Shown here one piece after another: positions 1 through 12,000 of a stretch of 64,000 nucleotides of DNA. Both the position numbers and the translations under genes were made by a program. The stretch spans positions 27,492,011 to 27,556,010 of the forward strand of contig CM046297.1 in assembly GCA_025267735.1 (NCBI GenBank), read 5' to 3'. The notes beneath the pieces were generated by a model. It made no database searches and was not told the DNA's origin. It saw only the letters and a program-made list of their open reading frames with translations. How positions within the stretch are numbered: the stretch's first letter is position 1; every line of letters begins with the position of its first letter. The DNA is from Mactra quadrangularis. Lineage: Eukaryota; Mollusca; Bivalvia; Venerida; Mactridae.

Positions 1-295
1 GATAACGCACGATGTCACACCGCTCGGCTCACACAACACGTTCTGGCGGAAAACAACCTAAACACACTTGAATGGCCTGCGAGATCAACAGATGTCGCCA
101 ATAGAACACATGTGGGACTATCTTGGTCGTAAGTTGCGTGACAGGAATGACGTCAATAGCGTACGTGATTTGGAGCGTGCTTTGCACGAGGAATGGGCAC
201 AGACACCTGCTCACTTCACCCGGCGACTCATAATTTCATTGAGACGACGTTGGTTGGCTGTCATTCAAGCTAGAGGTGGACATACCAGATACTGA
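1..295 (+). pseudogene. Tc1-like transposase, C-terminal fragment (frameshifted)
   Basis: This is the end of a Tc1/mariner-superfamily DDE transposase, cut by the window edge. Frame 1 opens with DNARCHTARLTQHVL, the block around the second catalytic Asp, and reads LEWPARSTDV. After the GATG near position 95 the reading moves to frame 2 as SPIEHMWDYLGRKLR, the region holding the catalytic Glu, and runs on to a stop at 293-295. The change of frame needs a one- or two-base indel, so the copy is dead. The spacing of the two acidic residues fits Tc1 DD34E enzymes (family knowledge). The family assignment is firm; the rest of the element lies to the left of the window. Confidence 0.85.
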
Positions 296-299
296 TTAG

Positions 300-742
300 T
301 TTGTGATTTTTTATTCTGACCCTTATGCTGCTATCATGGCTGGAATTCTCAATAATCTCATCAAACTTTTTTTGTAAAAATGTTCCATATTCTGTATTAG
401 TCCAGTACCATGATATGTGTGTCTTAGTGTCATCATTACATCAGATGTATTCCAAAACAATGCTTTACCATAATGATTACGCTGTTAGACTTTGTAAATT
501 ATAACATTTCAAACTGACGTCGACGTATGAAAAAATCAATTACCTGATTTTCAACTTAAAATTTCGACAATTTGTTCACGATCGACCCCCTGATTTTTTA
601 CATATAAACATTGATTTAGTCCAACAGAATTAAACTGAGCTTGACCTTTATGCAAGAATATAATAAACTCAATATTTACAGTCTATTTTTGTCTTCGTTT
701 GTAAATCGCGCTTTATCGGAAGCGTTTGGCAAAATACACGTA
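300..742. other. non-coding; short piece of a dispersed repeat
   Basis: No exon is visible. Bases about 617-665 (AACTGAGCTTGACCTTTATG and flanks) recur in reverse orientation near 47445-47490 and resemble the ends of the TIR elements at 44248 and 45514, so this is a fragment of that family. Confidence 0.5.
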
Positions 743-1066
743 CTAAACAATTAATGTTGTTTTCCTAAGAGATTTTGATTCGTCAGTGAATACAACCCTA
801 TTCAACTGGTTCCTTAACCAACGACTATACCGACGTGCCCAATTCAAGCGTAGAAGGTGGTGATTTGCCCTTAAAGGGACTCCCTTGTAGAAACGTCGAG
901 CGCGAAGCCTGGCGGCTCTTAGTCGATTTCTTGCAGTATATGCAGATATCCTTGTTCCTGTTGCATGCCTAAGTCGTTGAGCAAGTTTTGTCGCTGGCAT
1001 AAGATGATCACACCGTGATGACGTCACAATGTATCTATCCTCTCGAATAGTTTGGGTCCCTGACAC
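743..1066 (-). pseudogene. Tc1-like transposase, middle fragment
   Basis: The minus strand encodes about 107 residues that match the linker and first catalytic part of Tc1-family transposases: REDRYIVTSSR, then TGTRISAYTARNRLRAARLR, RRFYKGVPL, LNWARRYSRW and the VVFTDES block with the first catalytic Asp. Homology stops just after TDES, and neither the N-terminal helix-turn-helix region nor the second Asp/Glu part follows. It is a truncated relic. It faces the opposite way to the fragment at 1-295, so it is a separate insertion. Confidence 0.85.
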
Positions 1067-1293
1067 AAAAGACCCTTAAGGGACCCAAAATATTGACTAT
1101 AACTCATTATCCTCATTAGCCTCAATAAATTGATGCTATCTTGATTATTTTTACCCTACTTCTATGAAACGGGTTAAGATGAAAAATTCTTCAAAGATTT
1201 AAGGATGAGGATTACGGCATCGGAGAAATAAAGGACACTCTGAATACATGTAAATAAGGATTATGAACAAATAATATTTTCCTGCAACCCATA

Positions 1294-1553
1294 GGAAATA
1301 GAGAAACTGTGATTGGGCCATTTCTAATGATCGGCAATACAGTAGAGTTCCGCTATTAAGACCACTTTTGTTATTTCAAAATTATGCGAATTTTGACAAT
1401 TATTAAGACCTTAATGCTTAATTAGTAAAGAGAAGGGTTCCTATAATAGGACCGTTTCGCTATTAGGACCATCGCTTTTCTTGGTCTTATTAGCGGAACT
1501 TAATTGAATTGTCGATTATTAAAAAATGGCCCAATCACAGTTTCTCTATTTCC
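1294..1553. mobile_element. 260-bp MITE with perfect 30-bp terminal inverted repeats
   Basis: Bases 1294-1323 (start GGAAATAGAGAAACTGTG) are the exact reverse complement of 1524-1553. Inside lies a second, imperfect inverted pair: AGTTCCGCTATTAAGACCA near 1345 and TGGTCTTATTAGCGGAACT near 1480. There is no coding capacity. Perfect ends suggest a recent insertion. The superfamily is not assigned because the target-site duplication is unclear. Confidence 0.8.
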
Positions 1554-3007
1554 GAAAATAAAATATCGACGATACATCGATATCGATAAAATTGATGACC
1601 TCTCTACAATTTACGTCCTATATCCACTGGTCACCATCGTCCATAATTGATCACAGAAAAAAGGAAATTTGTATAAATAAAACAAAAAACTGAATGTTTT
1701 TCTCAGTGTTCAGGGACATAAGAGCAAACTGTTAGTTCCAGTGCCGTGTGACTTCCAAGTCACATGAAGGGTTCTCATAAACAGAAACGAAACACCTTTT
1801 AACAACATCAGTTCATTTAAAATATGACTCAGTGTTTATTGGTAGAGTAAAAACCAATATTGGTACAGTCCTTTGTCTTGTAACTGCTTGTAAAAGATCG
1901 TACATGTCTTGGCAATTACGAACTTAGCTTTGGAATAAATGAGTAAGTTATCCCCGCGTTGGTTCCATTCACAACGAAGACCCACAGCGTCGTTTACTTA
2001 TTCCCTACGTGCAGTAAATATTTATAATGATCTTATTTCGGACGTTCTTTGTTTTTCTTTGTGTTAACTTAAAAAAAGAGTTTAATTTTTGAACAGAACA
2101 GAACAGATACTTTATTAAAGGGCTTGAGCAATACTCATCACCCAAATAAATACAATATACATACATATACAATTACATGTACATGCGACATGAAAACATA
2201 TTTTTAACATAAACATACAAAAAGAGGGGGAAATTACATACAGATAAATAAACAGTTTATTTATATCCAGTAAAAGAATTTAAGGTTAATAAGTCAAACG
2301 CTAACATGAGATGCCCTTATCATAAGTGCTTCCTTTACGTATTTACATAGTTTAAAAAGAATACATTTGTTTTCAGAATGTAATAATTCAAAAAATTTAT
2401 ACATTGATGGTTTGACATAAAAATACTTTTTCAGATATTGACAATGTGATTATACCTCAATATCTGTTATGTTTACTACGTCTACGGATCATGGCAAGCA
2501 ATCGTAACCGCATAGACCTGCCGTAACGTCTAATGACGTCGATAGGATTATTAAACTATTTTCCTAAGTTAATACAAATAAAAAACCCAAAGAACTTCTG
2601 CAACTTTACTTTTCGTCCCTATCTCTTTAAACGTTAATTATGCATAGAATTTCAACTAAAATTTAATGAAATTTACATAAATACGTGGCAAATCGATTTT
2701 GCTAAAGAATGATACCAAACATATCTACATTGAATTTAACTTTGTATGTGAAATGTGTCTTTTACTTAGTATATAGTTTGTTTTGCGTGTCAGTATGCAT
2801 TTCATAGCTCGGTAAATAGATTGGGGAATGTACATGCATTTAATTATACTAAATTACTTTCTTTTTTCATTAAAATGCACTGAACAATCAGACGCATCGG
2901 TAGTTTGGTGGAACTGCGATTAAACTTGGTTACATGTTTGTCGATACATTTTCAGAAGTTTTATTTATTTGTTCCACATTCGATTTAAATTTAATGGTGT
3001 GATTACA
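1554..3007. other. AT-rich non-coding stretch
   Basis: No exon, RNA gene or clear repeat structure was found here. Only short AT-rich open frames occur, with no recognisable protein similarity. Confidence 0.6.
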
Positions 3008-3280
3008 TGCAGTGCGCCGGGCTTTGGAATCTCGTGCCCGAGGGGTGCGGGTTCGAATCCCACCCGGGGAGGTTATACCCTTCCATGAAAATTTGACAAT
3101 ACTGTCGATTTTCCTCCATTGATTAGATAATATGGAGAAGTTTCCGGCCTTGTGGAAGGGTAAGTGAGTACTGGTTATAGACAATGGTCCAGGAAAGCTA
3201 GGTTAGGTGCACTGGACGCCGTAAAATGACCTGAATTGTGTTGACACGGCGTTAAATCTAGTAAAAAAACAACAAAAAAA
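3008..3280 (+). mobile_element. tRNA-headed SINE, family 2
   Basis: The 5' part resembles a tRNA and contains a box B (GGGTTCGAATCCCAC). The body contains CCATTGATTAGATAATATGG and TGAGTACTGGTTATAGACAA. The 3' end reads GTGTTGACACGGCGTTAAAT followed by an A-rich tail. The same body occurs at 23852-24130 (-) and 61841-62126 (+). The box A half is degraded in this copy. Confidence 0.85.
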
Positions 3281-4382
3281 CATGTAAGCATTCGGAACAT
3301 GTCTGGGTAAAAGCTCTCCAAGGTCTTCCGAATGATGATTCAACTTGTGTGTTAATTATGAACAGAAACCCTAGGGGTTCATTGTCTTGGAAAAACACTT
3401 GAAAACCGGTGTTGATGGGAAATTATATGTTCACTAAGCAATGCTGGAGATACGAACGATTTGCGAAAGTCGCAAAGTGTTTATTATGGTATTTACAGTC
3501 AAGACGTGCTCATTATCAGAGAAATGTTTCGCAGTTGAAGGAGAGGATAGTCATTTTCTTTAGGAAGGGTTAGCGAGTACTGGTAACATATTACATGTAA
3601 TGTCCTGGAAAACTAGAAGAGAACTGGTTTGGTGAGTCAACCGCTCAACTCGCAGGAGGAGTGTTATTTCTTTATATCAGAATATCTTGGCACTGCACTT
3701 TGCCCCCTTTCTCTCTTCCCAGTCTTTTTGTGTCCTTTTTTGACTGCGCTCTACGAAAGTATCTACGGACTTTCGATCAGTAGACTCGTGCGCTACTGAG
3801 CTTGTGAGCTAGCCGAGTGGCTCTGGACAGTTTAACACGGTTTATTCTGCATTACTAACTGAACCAGCTTTCCACGCTACGTTAATCAAAACTAATTGTG
3901 GAATTTCAACTATATTTATTTTAGAATATTTCTCTATCTGTTACATTTTAAGCAGTTTATAAATAGATCAAGATAAAGTTATTAAATTTGTGGATATTAT
4001 AAACGAACGAGATGTTTGACTATATATCATACCTCTTGCAAGTCTTATCACAGAACTCATTAAAATCAGGCGTCGTCCGAAACGTTCTGAAATTCGAATT
4101 TATGGCTCACGATTTCAGTTCGGCTTAAAACGAGTTCACGGTTCCACTACAGATGAGTAGATAGCTGATATGTATATCAATGATTGATTGACTGTTTTTG
4201 CAGAAACACTGGGTCCTTTTTACTAAAAATACTCGGGAAAAGTGACAATGAACATGACTAGGGCGAATTATTACAACAATTTAATTGATTATTTTGTTTA
4301 AACTTATTGTATTGTCATATTAACTTATATATTTACAATGCACATATTGACTATTTATGTATGTATAGACAATAAATGTAAT
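3281..4382. other. non-coding, with two SINE scraps
   Basis: About 3548-3625 resembles the family-2 SINE body (AAGGGTTAGCGAGTACTGG). About 3772-3832 resembles the family-1 tRNA-like head read on the minus strand (TTTCGATCAGTAGACTCGTG). Nothing else was recognised. Confidence 0.5.
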
Positions 4383-4580
4383 ATGGAAACCACATTAAAG
4401 CCGGGTTTAAAAAAAAACTTTATAGCAAAAATTACAAAGGAAAAAATTCCATAATAAAGGCAGGTAGAGTTGTGGTTGCTTCCTAATTCTGTTAATCACA
4501 TGGTATATTATCATTGTATGAAGTTTCATAAAGATCTGACAATAAATGGCAGAAATATAAGGAAAAGAAATTTTTTAACG
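4383..4580 (+). repeat. dispersed repeat, copy 1, beside a C-rich patch
   Basis: The sequence starting TGGAAACCACATTAAAGCC recurs in reverse orientation at about 26935-27128 inside an E75 intron, including TTATCATTGTATGAAGTTTC and the AATAAATGGC region. It is followed at 4590-4650 by an unusual pyrimidine-biased, CG-rich stretch (repeated CCCGCC/CGCCC) inside AT-rich DNA. Confidence 0.6.
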
Positions 4581-5354
4581 CAATTGTTAACGGCACCGGA
4601 CGCCCGACCGCCCGCCAGCCCAACCAGCCGCACGCCCACCCGCCCGCCTATGTTTCGCCAAACTGTTAGCCGAATTTTTTCGTTGAAAAATCCGGGTTAA
4701 AAATGAATTTTTTAACGTCCAAGTGGTCTGTTTAAATCAGTTCTATAGTTTAAATGCATCACTTCATTGACCTATTGAGTGGACTGGTCCAAAGAAATGC
4801 TACAGTAAAGTCCCTCTACTAAGACTGTATATTATGCAATTTGTGGACTATTTTGGAGTACCAATTTCTTAATCTGAAAAGAAAATATTAAAACATTCGT
4901 AGATTTCGATGGCGGTACAAGTGGAAATTTATCGTACATATATACCCATGTCGTATAGGCACTAAGCCAGCACTTTCTCTCCAAAAACATATTAGTGAAA
5001 TGAATGAATGAAAATGAGCTTACTATTACATGTACCTTAGGTGTGCAAAATATATAATAATTTGTTTATCGGGTGTAATGTTATTAAGGTTTGTTGTATG
5101 TTGTTGTTTCTGGGTTTCTGAGAGCCTATTAATATATGAGTAACGTGCTCAATCAAACATTAATTATGTGTAAATTAATAATCTGTTTATTAACGACCTG
5201 TTTTATTGAAAACAGGTTCCAGGTAATTAATACCGAGGTTATACTTCGCAATAAAAACGTACAGCAACATTTTAATACGAAACTTTTGCTTGTTATATTG
5301 TACGAGTATACGAATAATCGTTTTTACACAATATTACGGAATTTGAAATCAATG

Positions 5355-5525
5355 CATTTTTTTGGTTTGACACCGTGTCAACATTTTGAACATTTTACGG
5401 CGGTCAGCTCGCCTTACCTAACTATCCTGGGCATGTATTTATATCAGTACTCGTCTACCCTTCCACAGTATCGACAACTTCTCAATATAGCTTATTAATG
5501 GAGAAAACTTGACATTATTGTTGAC
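5355..5525 (-). mobile_element. family-2 SINE, 5'-truncated fragment
   Basis: On the minus strand this shows the tail (GACACCGTGTCAACA in plus orientation), the body TACCCTTCCACAG and the TTAATGGAG segment of family 2. The tRNA-like head is missing. The 120-residue open frame that crosses it is fortuitous. Confidence 0.65.
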
Positions 5526-5654
5526 CTTTCATGGCATGGTTTAACCAGTTCGGTTTGCGCTCGAACAAGTACCTCGTTGCCGACATAAAATTAGGCTTGA
5601 ACAATAATATAATATTTATTAAACTAGCCTTTCGACAATGGGATGATTAGAGAA

Positions 5655-6190
5655 CGATTGTGATCTGTATGTTACCAAAATAGACATTAATCTATCGGAT
5701 AATGAGACTTCGGTCTCTATGTTACTAAAAATAGACATTTATTTATCGGATAACTAGACTTCGGTCTGTATGTTACTATAAATAGACATTTATCTATCGG
5801 ATAACTTGACTTCGGTCTGTATGTTACTATAAATAGACATTTATCAAACGGATAACTTTACTTCGGCCTGCATGTTACTAAAATAAGATATTTATCTATC
5901 GGATAACATTACTTCGGCCTGCATGTTACTAAAACTAGATATTTATATATTGGATAACGAAACTTCGGCCTCTATGTTACTTAAATTTGACATTTATCTA
6001 TCGAATGTTTGTTACTAAAACTAGACATTATCAATAGGATAATTAAAGAACGGCCTGCATGTTGTTATAATAATACATTTATTTATCGGATACCTCGACT
6101 TCGGCCTAAACATTACTAAAATTAGACATTTATCTATAGGATAATTAGCCTTTATCCTGCATATAACAATATAAGAAGTTTATGTATCGG
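5655..6190. repeat. 51-bp minisatellite, about ten copies
   Basis: The core GGATAACTTGACTTCGGTCT, then ATGTTACT and TAGACATTTATCTATC, returns every 51 bp. The ACTTCGG anchor falls at 5707, 5758, 5809, 5860, 5911 and about 5962. Later units are more diverged and carry indels. It lies upstream of the Wnt10 exons. Confidence 0.85.
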
Positions 6191-6774
6191 AGTTGGTTTA
6201 CTTCGAGTTTTCCGTTACTAGAAATATATATATTACGATACTTGACGAATTCAGACGGCCACTATACAACTTATGACATAAAACAAACGACTTATAGGTA
6301 AACTTCCCCAGTTATTACGCTCCGTTTTTTTTTTACCGAAAACACACGGCAATATCCGAATGTTTTATATTGACTACAAGAAGTTTTAGGCATCAAATTA
6401 TATATCATTCCATAAGTTGTTATTATTATAAAACATAATTATTTATGTATTATATAACGAAATCAGCTGTCGTGATTTTTTCAATTAATCATAGATTTTA
6501 TTAAATTAAAACATCTTTAAATTAACTGAGGAACATGGCTTAGAATATGAATAATTTTCTTGATATTCTAAAATCGTTGGTCCCTGAAAATGCTATAAAT
6601 GTAAATTCTATACAGTAATTGAAAATTTTTATTGCAATATTTCTTATTAGATTTTATCAAGCCGTTAAATGTTAAGGAATTAGTATGGAATTTACTCACA
6701 TTATATTATAATTGAGGCTTGATTAAGTTAGGCTATCACAAAAATATTTTCGTTTATATGTCACATTTTTTTTG

Positions 6775-6975
6775 GGGGGGGGGGTTAACGCCCTAGCAAC
6801 ACATTGTATAGGTAATATCTCATATCTCGAAGGTCAGTTAACCTACTTACCGTTTCTAGAAAGGCTAACCATGTGGATTAAGCTGTTAACCAGTTACTAG
6901 GCACCTACTTCATTGGATTCGAACCCGAGACATCTCGACCGCTAAGCGCTCATCCTACCACAGGACCACCGCTTA
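6775..6975 (-). mobile_element. SINE with a different tRNA-like head
   Basis: In minus orientation it ends with the common tail GCAACACATTGTATAGGT (as read on +) preceded by a G run, and keeps the AGAAAGGCTAA core of family 1. The head reads GGATTCGAACCCGAGACAT and TCCTACCACAGGACCACCGC on +, a reversed tRNA-like sequence not shared with family 1. Confidence 0.7.
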
Positions 6976-8776
6976 ACTTAAAACTGGAAAATGTATTAAT
7001 ATTTTAGGTTCCTTATATTTGTCTTTAATTTCTGCAGTTCATACACAAACCATAATGCAATTTATTTTTAAATATTCATTTTAAAAATATTAACATGCAT
7101 TAAATCTGCAGTTAATTTATGAACAGCCGTTGTCGTATCACCAGCGGAATTCGAATTTCTTACGGACGACCTAAAAAGTTTACGAATCATTTAATTTAAT
7201 ATCATCATCATCTTCAAATTATAAAAAGATAAAATACGTTAAATATTCTAAAAGTTTAAAGAGTTTTAGTTTACAGACGAAATGAACATATTATAAAGTA
7301 CATTTACGGCCTAATGAGATTATGTCGCCTGATTGGCCCTGTTTGTGTCACGTGACTTTTATGGCGCATTCATAGAGAATAAAACCGCGGGAGTAACTAT
7401 TCTACGAGCTTAATTTGTCAGAATGGATCTCTTCATGGTGTGCGAGTGAATGAAATTCCTTTAAAATGGTTCATAAATGCGGGGATAACATATGTTTAAG
7501 GGCGAATTATTCAAATTCCAAATCCTCAAAAGATACATTTAAGTGTTATTTACACCTACAAAGAATCAACATAAAATACATCCCTACTGTCAAAGATTAC
7601 TATGTGTAAATTATAGGTATCTAAATTCATTATACATTTAGTGTGGTAGTTAAGACATCCAGTTAAACTTTATGTTTTGACTCATACTGTATTATATACC
7701 ATTTCATCAACAACATGTGATCTCATTTCCTTTCCATTGCCATTAATCTTTCACAAGTGTGTACATATTAAGACTGTGGATCAAGTGGGGATCCAATCCG
7801 AACCCCGGTTCACGCGTATCGAATCAGGAATCACTTGTTAGTGAAGAAGCATACAGAAATTATAATAACAAATATTAGTGAAGAACTGCAGAGGCTTTTA
7901 AAAAATACTTAATGAAAACTATGTACTCTAACGTTCCTATTACCAGACGTTTTATGGGCATTTTCAATGATAACATTTTGTTACAATGTGTATAAACATG
8001 AAATTAAAGTGCGTAAATTAAAGTTTTCATTCGTAGAGCGGCTCGTTTTCAGTAGTTAATAAGCTGAAAATATTCTTTCATTATTTTTCTAAAAATTTGA
8101 TCTGGCTATCGAGAATCTTTATAATCTCATGGTAAGATAAAGGTACAAATGCTACCAAAGTTGACAAAAACAGGCCCAAACTCACCAGAGCTGTTACGCA
8201 TCGCGTTGCTACTTTATTTTTGATCAATAAATAAAGGAAAATAACCGCTGCGAGGAGTTAGGTCTCGGGTGTTGAAAGTAGAAGAAAATAGACAAAAACG
8301 ATGCAATTTTTCAATATGAAATCGGTATCCCTCGTTTAAATGGCTCTATTGAATGAAAAAAGTTCAGTACCGGACAGGCCCGTAGGAACGGGGGGGGGGG
8401 CTAGGGGGAGCTTGTTATGATGAAAAAAGGTCATCTGAACGTTACCCTCGTTTGAAAACGGCCAGAAATAAATTAGCGAGTAGGCAAGCGGAAAATTTTA
8501 GATCTGGTTTTAATCAGATTGGTATAATAAGTATACTGTATTAAAATGGATTTAATGAATAATTAAATCAGCGTGGTTAATGTATGCGTCATTGACGCAT
8601 AATACTAATGACACCAGAATGCATATGAAGAAGAGTGGAATGGGAGCTTTTTACTTTAAGTAAAAAGTTGAAGCCATAGTTTGACAATATTGAAACCCAT
8701 GGTCAATATATTTCCACACCTATTGTAATAATGATAATTGTCATACTCAACACCTTGTTCCTTTTCTCATTGCCAG
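6976..8776. other. non-coding DNA upstream of, or an intron within, Wnt10
   Basis: No exon with Wnt N-terminal features (signal peptide, or the conserved WNCS block) was found in any frame. Because the exon at 8777 begins in mid-codon, at least part of this region is a Wnt10 intron. A G10 run lies at 8391-8400. Confidence 0.5.
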
Positions 8777-9042
8777 GTTACAGAGAGTCAGCGTTTGCGT
8801 ACGCCCTGTCTTCAGCCGGTGTGACCCATCAAGTATCAACAGCTTGTAGTATGGGAAAGTTGAAATCTTGTGGATGTGACATGAGTATGCAAGGACAGGT
8901 CAAAGACAAGTTTGAATGGGGAGGATGTTCTCATAATGTCGAATTTGGTGAAAATTTTGCACGTAAATTCACACGTGCACGTGAGGCAGGGCGTGATATT
9001 CATGCTCGTATTAATCTACATAACAACAGAGCTGGAAGAATA
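8777..9042 (+). CDS. Wnt10: Wnt10 exon (N-terminal-most exon found)
   Basis: The acceptor TTGCCAG ends at 8776. The exon starts with the last two bases of a Gly codon and ends in phase 0 before the donor GTAAGT at 9043. It encodes [19 protein letters not shown], the paired Cys of KSCGC, then [13 protein letters not shown] and the HNNRAGR block. The start at 8777, rather than an upstream ATG, follows from the acceptor and from where Wnt homology begins. Confidence 0.93.
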
Positions 9043-12000
9043 GTAAGTTATTTGTTGTTCGTGACTTCGGTCCTGAACAAATATATCTACCATAATTCAG
9101 ACCCTTGCCCATTTTGAAATTTACCAGAAATAGTCCCTCAGTATATAAGTATATAATTAAAAAGAACGTCTGCTATGACAGGTGCAATAATTCCTGTCAT
9201 ACACCTGTAAACCGGACTATATTGAAGCGTATGTTTAAAGGCTAGTGAGTTAAGCGTCTCAGTAGAGATGCTCACGTCTTCTTTCGTAATGGAGTTGTAT
9301 CAACGATTCAGTCACGACCCGTTGTTTGTCCTAGTAGTCAGTAGAGATATGACATCGTCTTATGTAATAGAATGGTTCTATAGGAAAAGTTTAAAAATTG
9401 TAGTTAATGACTTCGAATGATATCTGAATACGTTGCTTGAGCCCGAAATCTACTTCCACTTTTTAAAACCCGAACAAATTCAGTGCCTTCAGCGCTTTGA
9501 TTGTTTCTGGTTTTTTTCGGGGTAACGCCGTAGCAACACATTGTATAGGTCATATCACGGCATTGAGTCAACATACTCACTGTTCTTAGAAAGGCTAAAT
9601 TTCTGGATTTAGTTGTAAGAAGTTGCATACTTCCACTAATGACTGACAACTGCCCTTCGTGGTTTAGAATCAGTGGTAGGAGGGAGAAAGGCTGTAGAAA
9701 TTATTTCATGACCGAACTTCACGAAAGCAGAATTATTAGTAACACTGTGTTAGTAATTCAATGCAAACTTAATCATACATGTGAATGTCAGATTTTTGAA
9801 AGTTGAGATATTTAACTAAAACATTTGGAAAATGGACTATACATTATGACTTTATATGCCTATTAAAATAGGATGCCCAGCTTCTGAACGCTTTAGGCAA
9901 ATATTTTGATAGATTTATACATCGAATCCAAGGAAACGAAATGCAATTATTTTAACAAAAATTGTCTTGCACATTAGTGAAATTGAGACTGCGCAATGTA
10001 TACTATATAAATCAACAGTTCCATTTCGTCTGGACCCATACGTCCATTTGTTTATCAAAGTGCTGATAGTGCTGACCGACATGGGTCCAACAGGACAAAA
10101 CAAGACTGCTTTATACTGTCCGATATTATTTACAATGATACTATTTTTTCACACATATGTGTTAACCTAACTTCATATCGTTGCGCACAATCTGACTGCG
10201 CATGACCGAATGTAATTATCCGCGACATTTTTTGTGATACGTTTAAAAAGCTGTAGTTTCTAAGAACTGGGTTGCAAGCGACCCATATCAAAAACTAAAA
10301 GAATTGAATACTCAACCAACTTTTTAGTTTTTATCATTTGGTAAATCTTGTAGTAGTTGATATGAAATTTAACTAGGAAATGATTGGAAAAGTTGTCATT
10401 TAGTTTTTGTTACCTTCCATATTTGTATGGAATGACCACAATGTTTACCTTTAGTTGGTTTGTAAACTTCCAAATTTTTTGACGAGTAATCAAAAAAGTT
10501 TTTTTTTAATTTCCTTATTTTAAGGGATGGCGTTTTTTATAATTTTCCATATTTGTAAGGAATGATGAGAAAATGTATCTTTAGTTTTTGTGCAATTTTC
10601 ATTTTGTGAAGAATCATTAGAAAAAATTAACATTGGTATTTTTCAATTTCCAGGTGATATTAAAGAACGTAAGAAAACAGTGTAAATGTCACGGAATGTC
10701 AGGAAGTTGTGAAATAAAAACATGCTGGAAAGTTTCACCAGAATTTCGTGTTGTTGGTGAAATACTCAGAGACAAATATGAGCAAGCCAATAGGGTATGT
10801 ATAATAACAAAGTTTACTGTATACCATATCAATATTTCTTTTGTACAACGGTTGTTTTTGTTTTCTACAATATTTGGTATTTAGTATTTTGCGATGTCAA
10901 CCCAAATATTGTCCATTTTGCGTCGGCTTGCTCATCTAACTAAGCTATACTGGACATTTGTCTGTAACCAGTACTCCCTCTTCCAGAAATCTGAAAACTT
11001 CTCCATATATCTTATTTATGGACTAAGATACGATATTGTTGTCTAAATTTCATGGAAGGGTATTACAAGCCTGGATGAGGCTCGAACCTAAAAGCCTTTG
11101 GGACAGTCGAAATTCAGTGCGTAGTCTACTGCACCATGATAATGTGGTTAGGGTTAGGCGAAAAATATATGACTACGATGCTGAGCCATTTATTTTGGGA
11201 CATATCAAAGGAAATACGGAAATGCAATGTGGTTACTACATGTCATTCAGGATAACTTCAAGAGACAAATCTAAACAAAATTTTATGTAAACAACGTATC
11301 ATGTTAACCCAAATGAGCTATAGTAAATAATCTTCTGAATTGCTTACTTAAACAAACTTTCTGTGAAATGCAATAATTAATTGCACATGATGCAGATATT
11401 TCATTAATTCACTTTGACATATCATGCTTAATGCCTAATTCAACGACGTTTGTCTTTTTTAAAGACATTTCTTGTTTCAATATAAGTAGCACCGTCTAAT
11501 CAGTACTATCAGTTCTTTGATTTTAATGTTCAACCACATGTTCACGTTGTGAGTTCATTTAAGACACATTTACTTGTGCTGCTTAGTATTTTACATTTCC
11601 TTACTGGAAAGACAAAGCATTTCCATCAAATAAAATCACGTGTTTTATTATTGTACGTATACATAACAGTTGGACATAAGGGTACCGGACACAGTTAACA
11701 ATAAGTAGTGTCAGCAATTTGCATTGACTCTTATGAATAAAACCGAACTAGTCTTTATCAAAATGCGTATTCATTGCAGGTAAACATAAGCAACAAAACT
11801 GACAAGAGATCAAAACGACGCCTTGTAAAGAAACAAAAGAACTCAGAACTAGTTTATTATGAAAAATCACCAAACTACTGTGACCCAAATCCCAAGGTGG
11901 ACTCTCCCGGTACCACGGGGAGGTTTTGCAATAAGACAAGCGAAGGAGTTGGAAATTGTGACACTTTGTGCTGTGGCAGGGGATACAATACGTTAAAAGT

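Noticed and set aside
2090..2240. Sequence resembling the 3' end of a retroelement (ACTTTATTAAAGGGC)
   Set aside because: No coding remnant, poly(A) or second copy in the window supports it.
5136..5498. 120-residue plus-strand open frame
   Set aside because: Its second half is a SINE fragment in reverse and the first half shows no recognisable motif.
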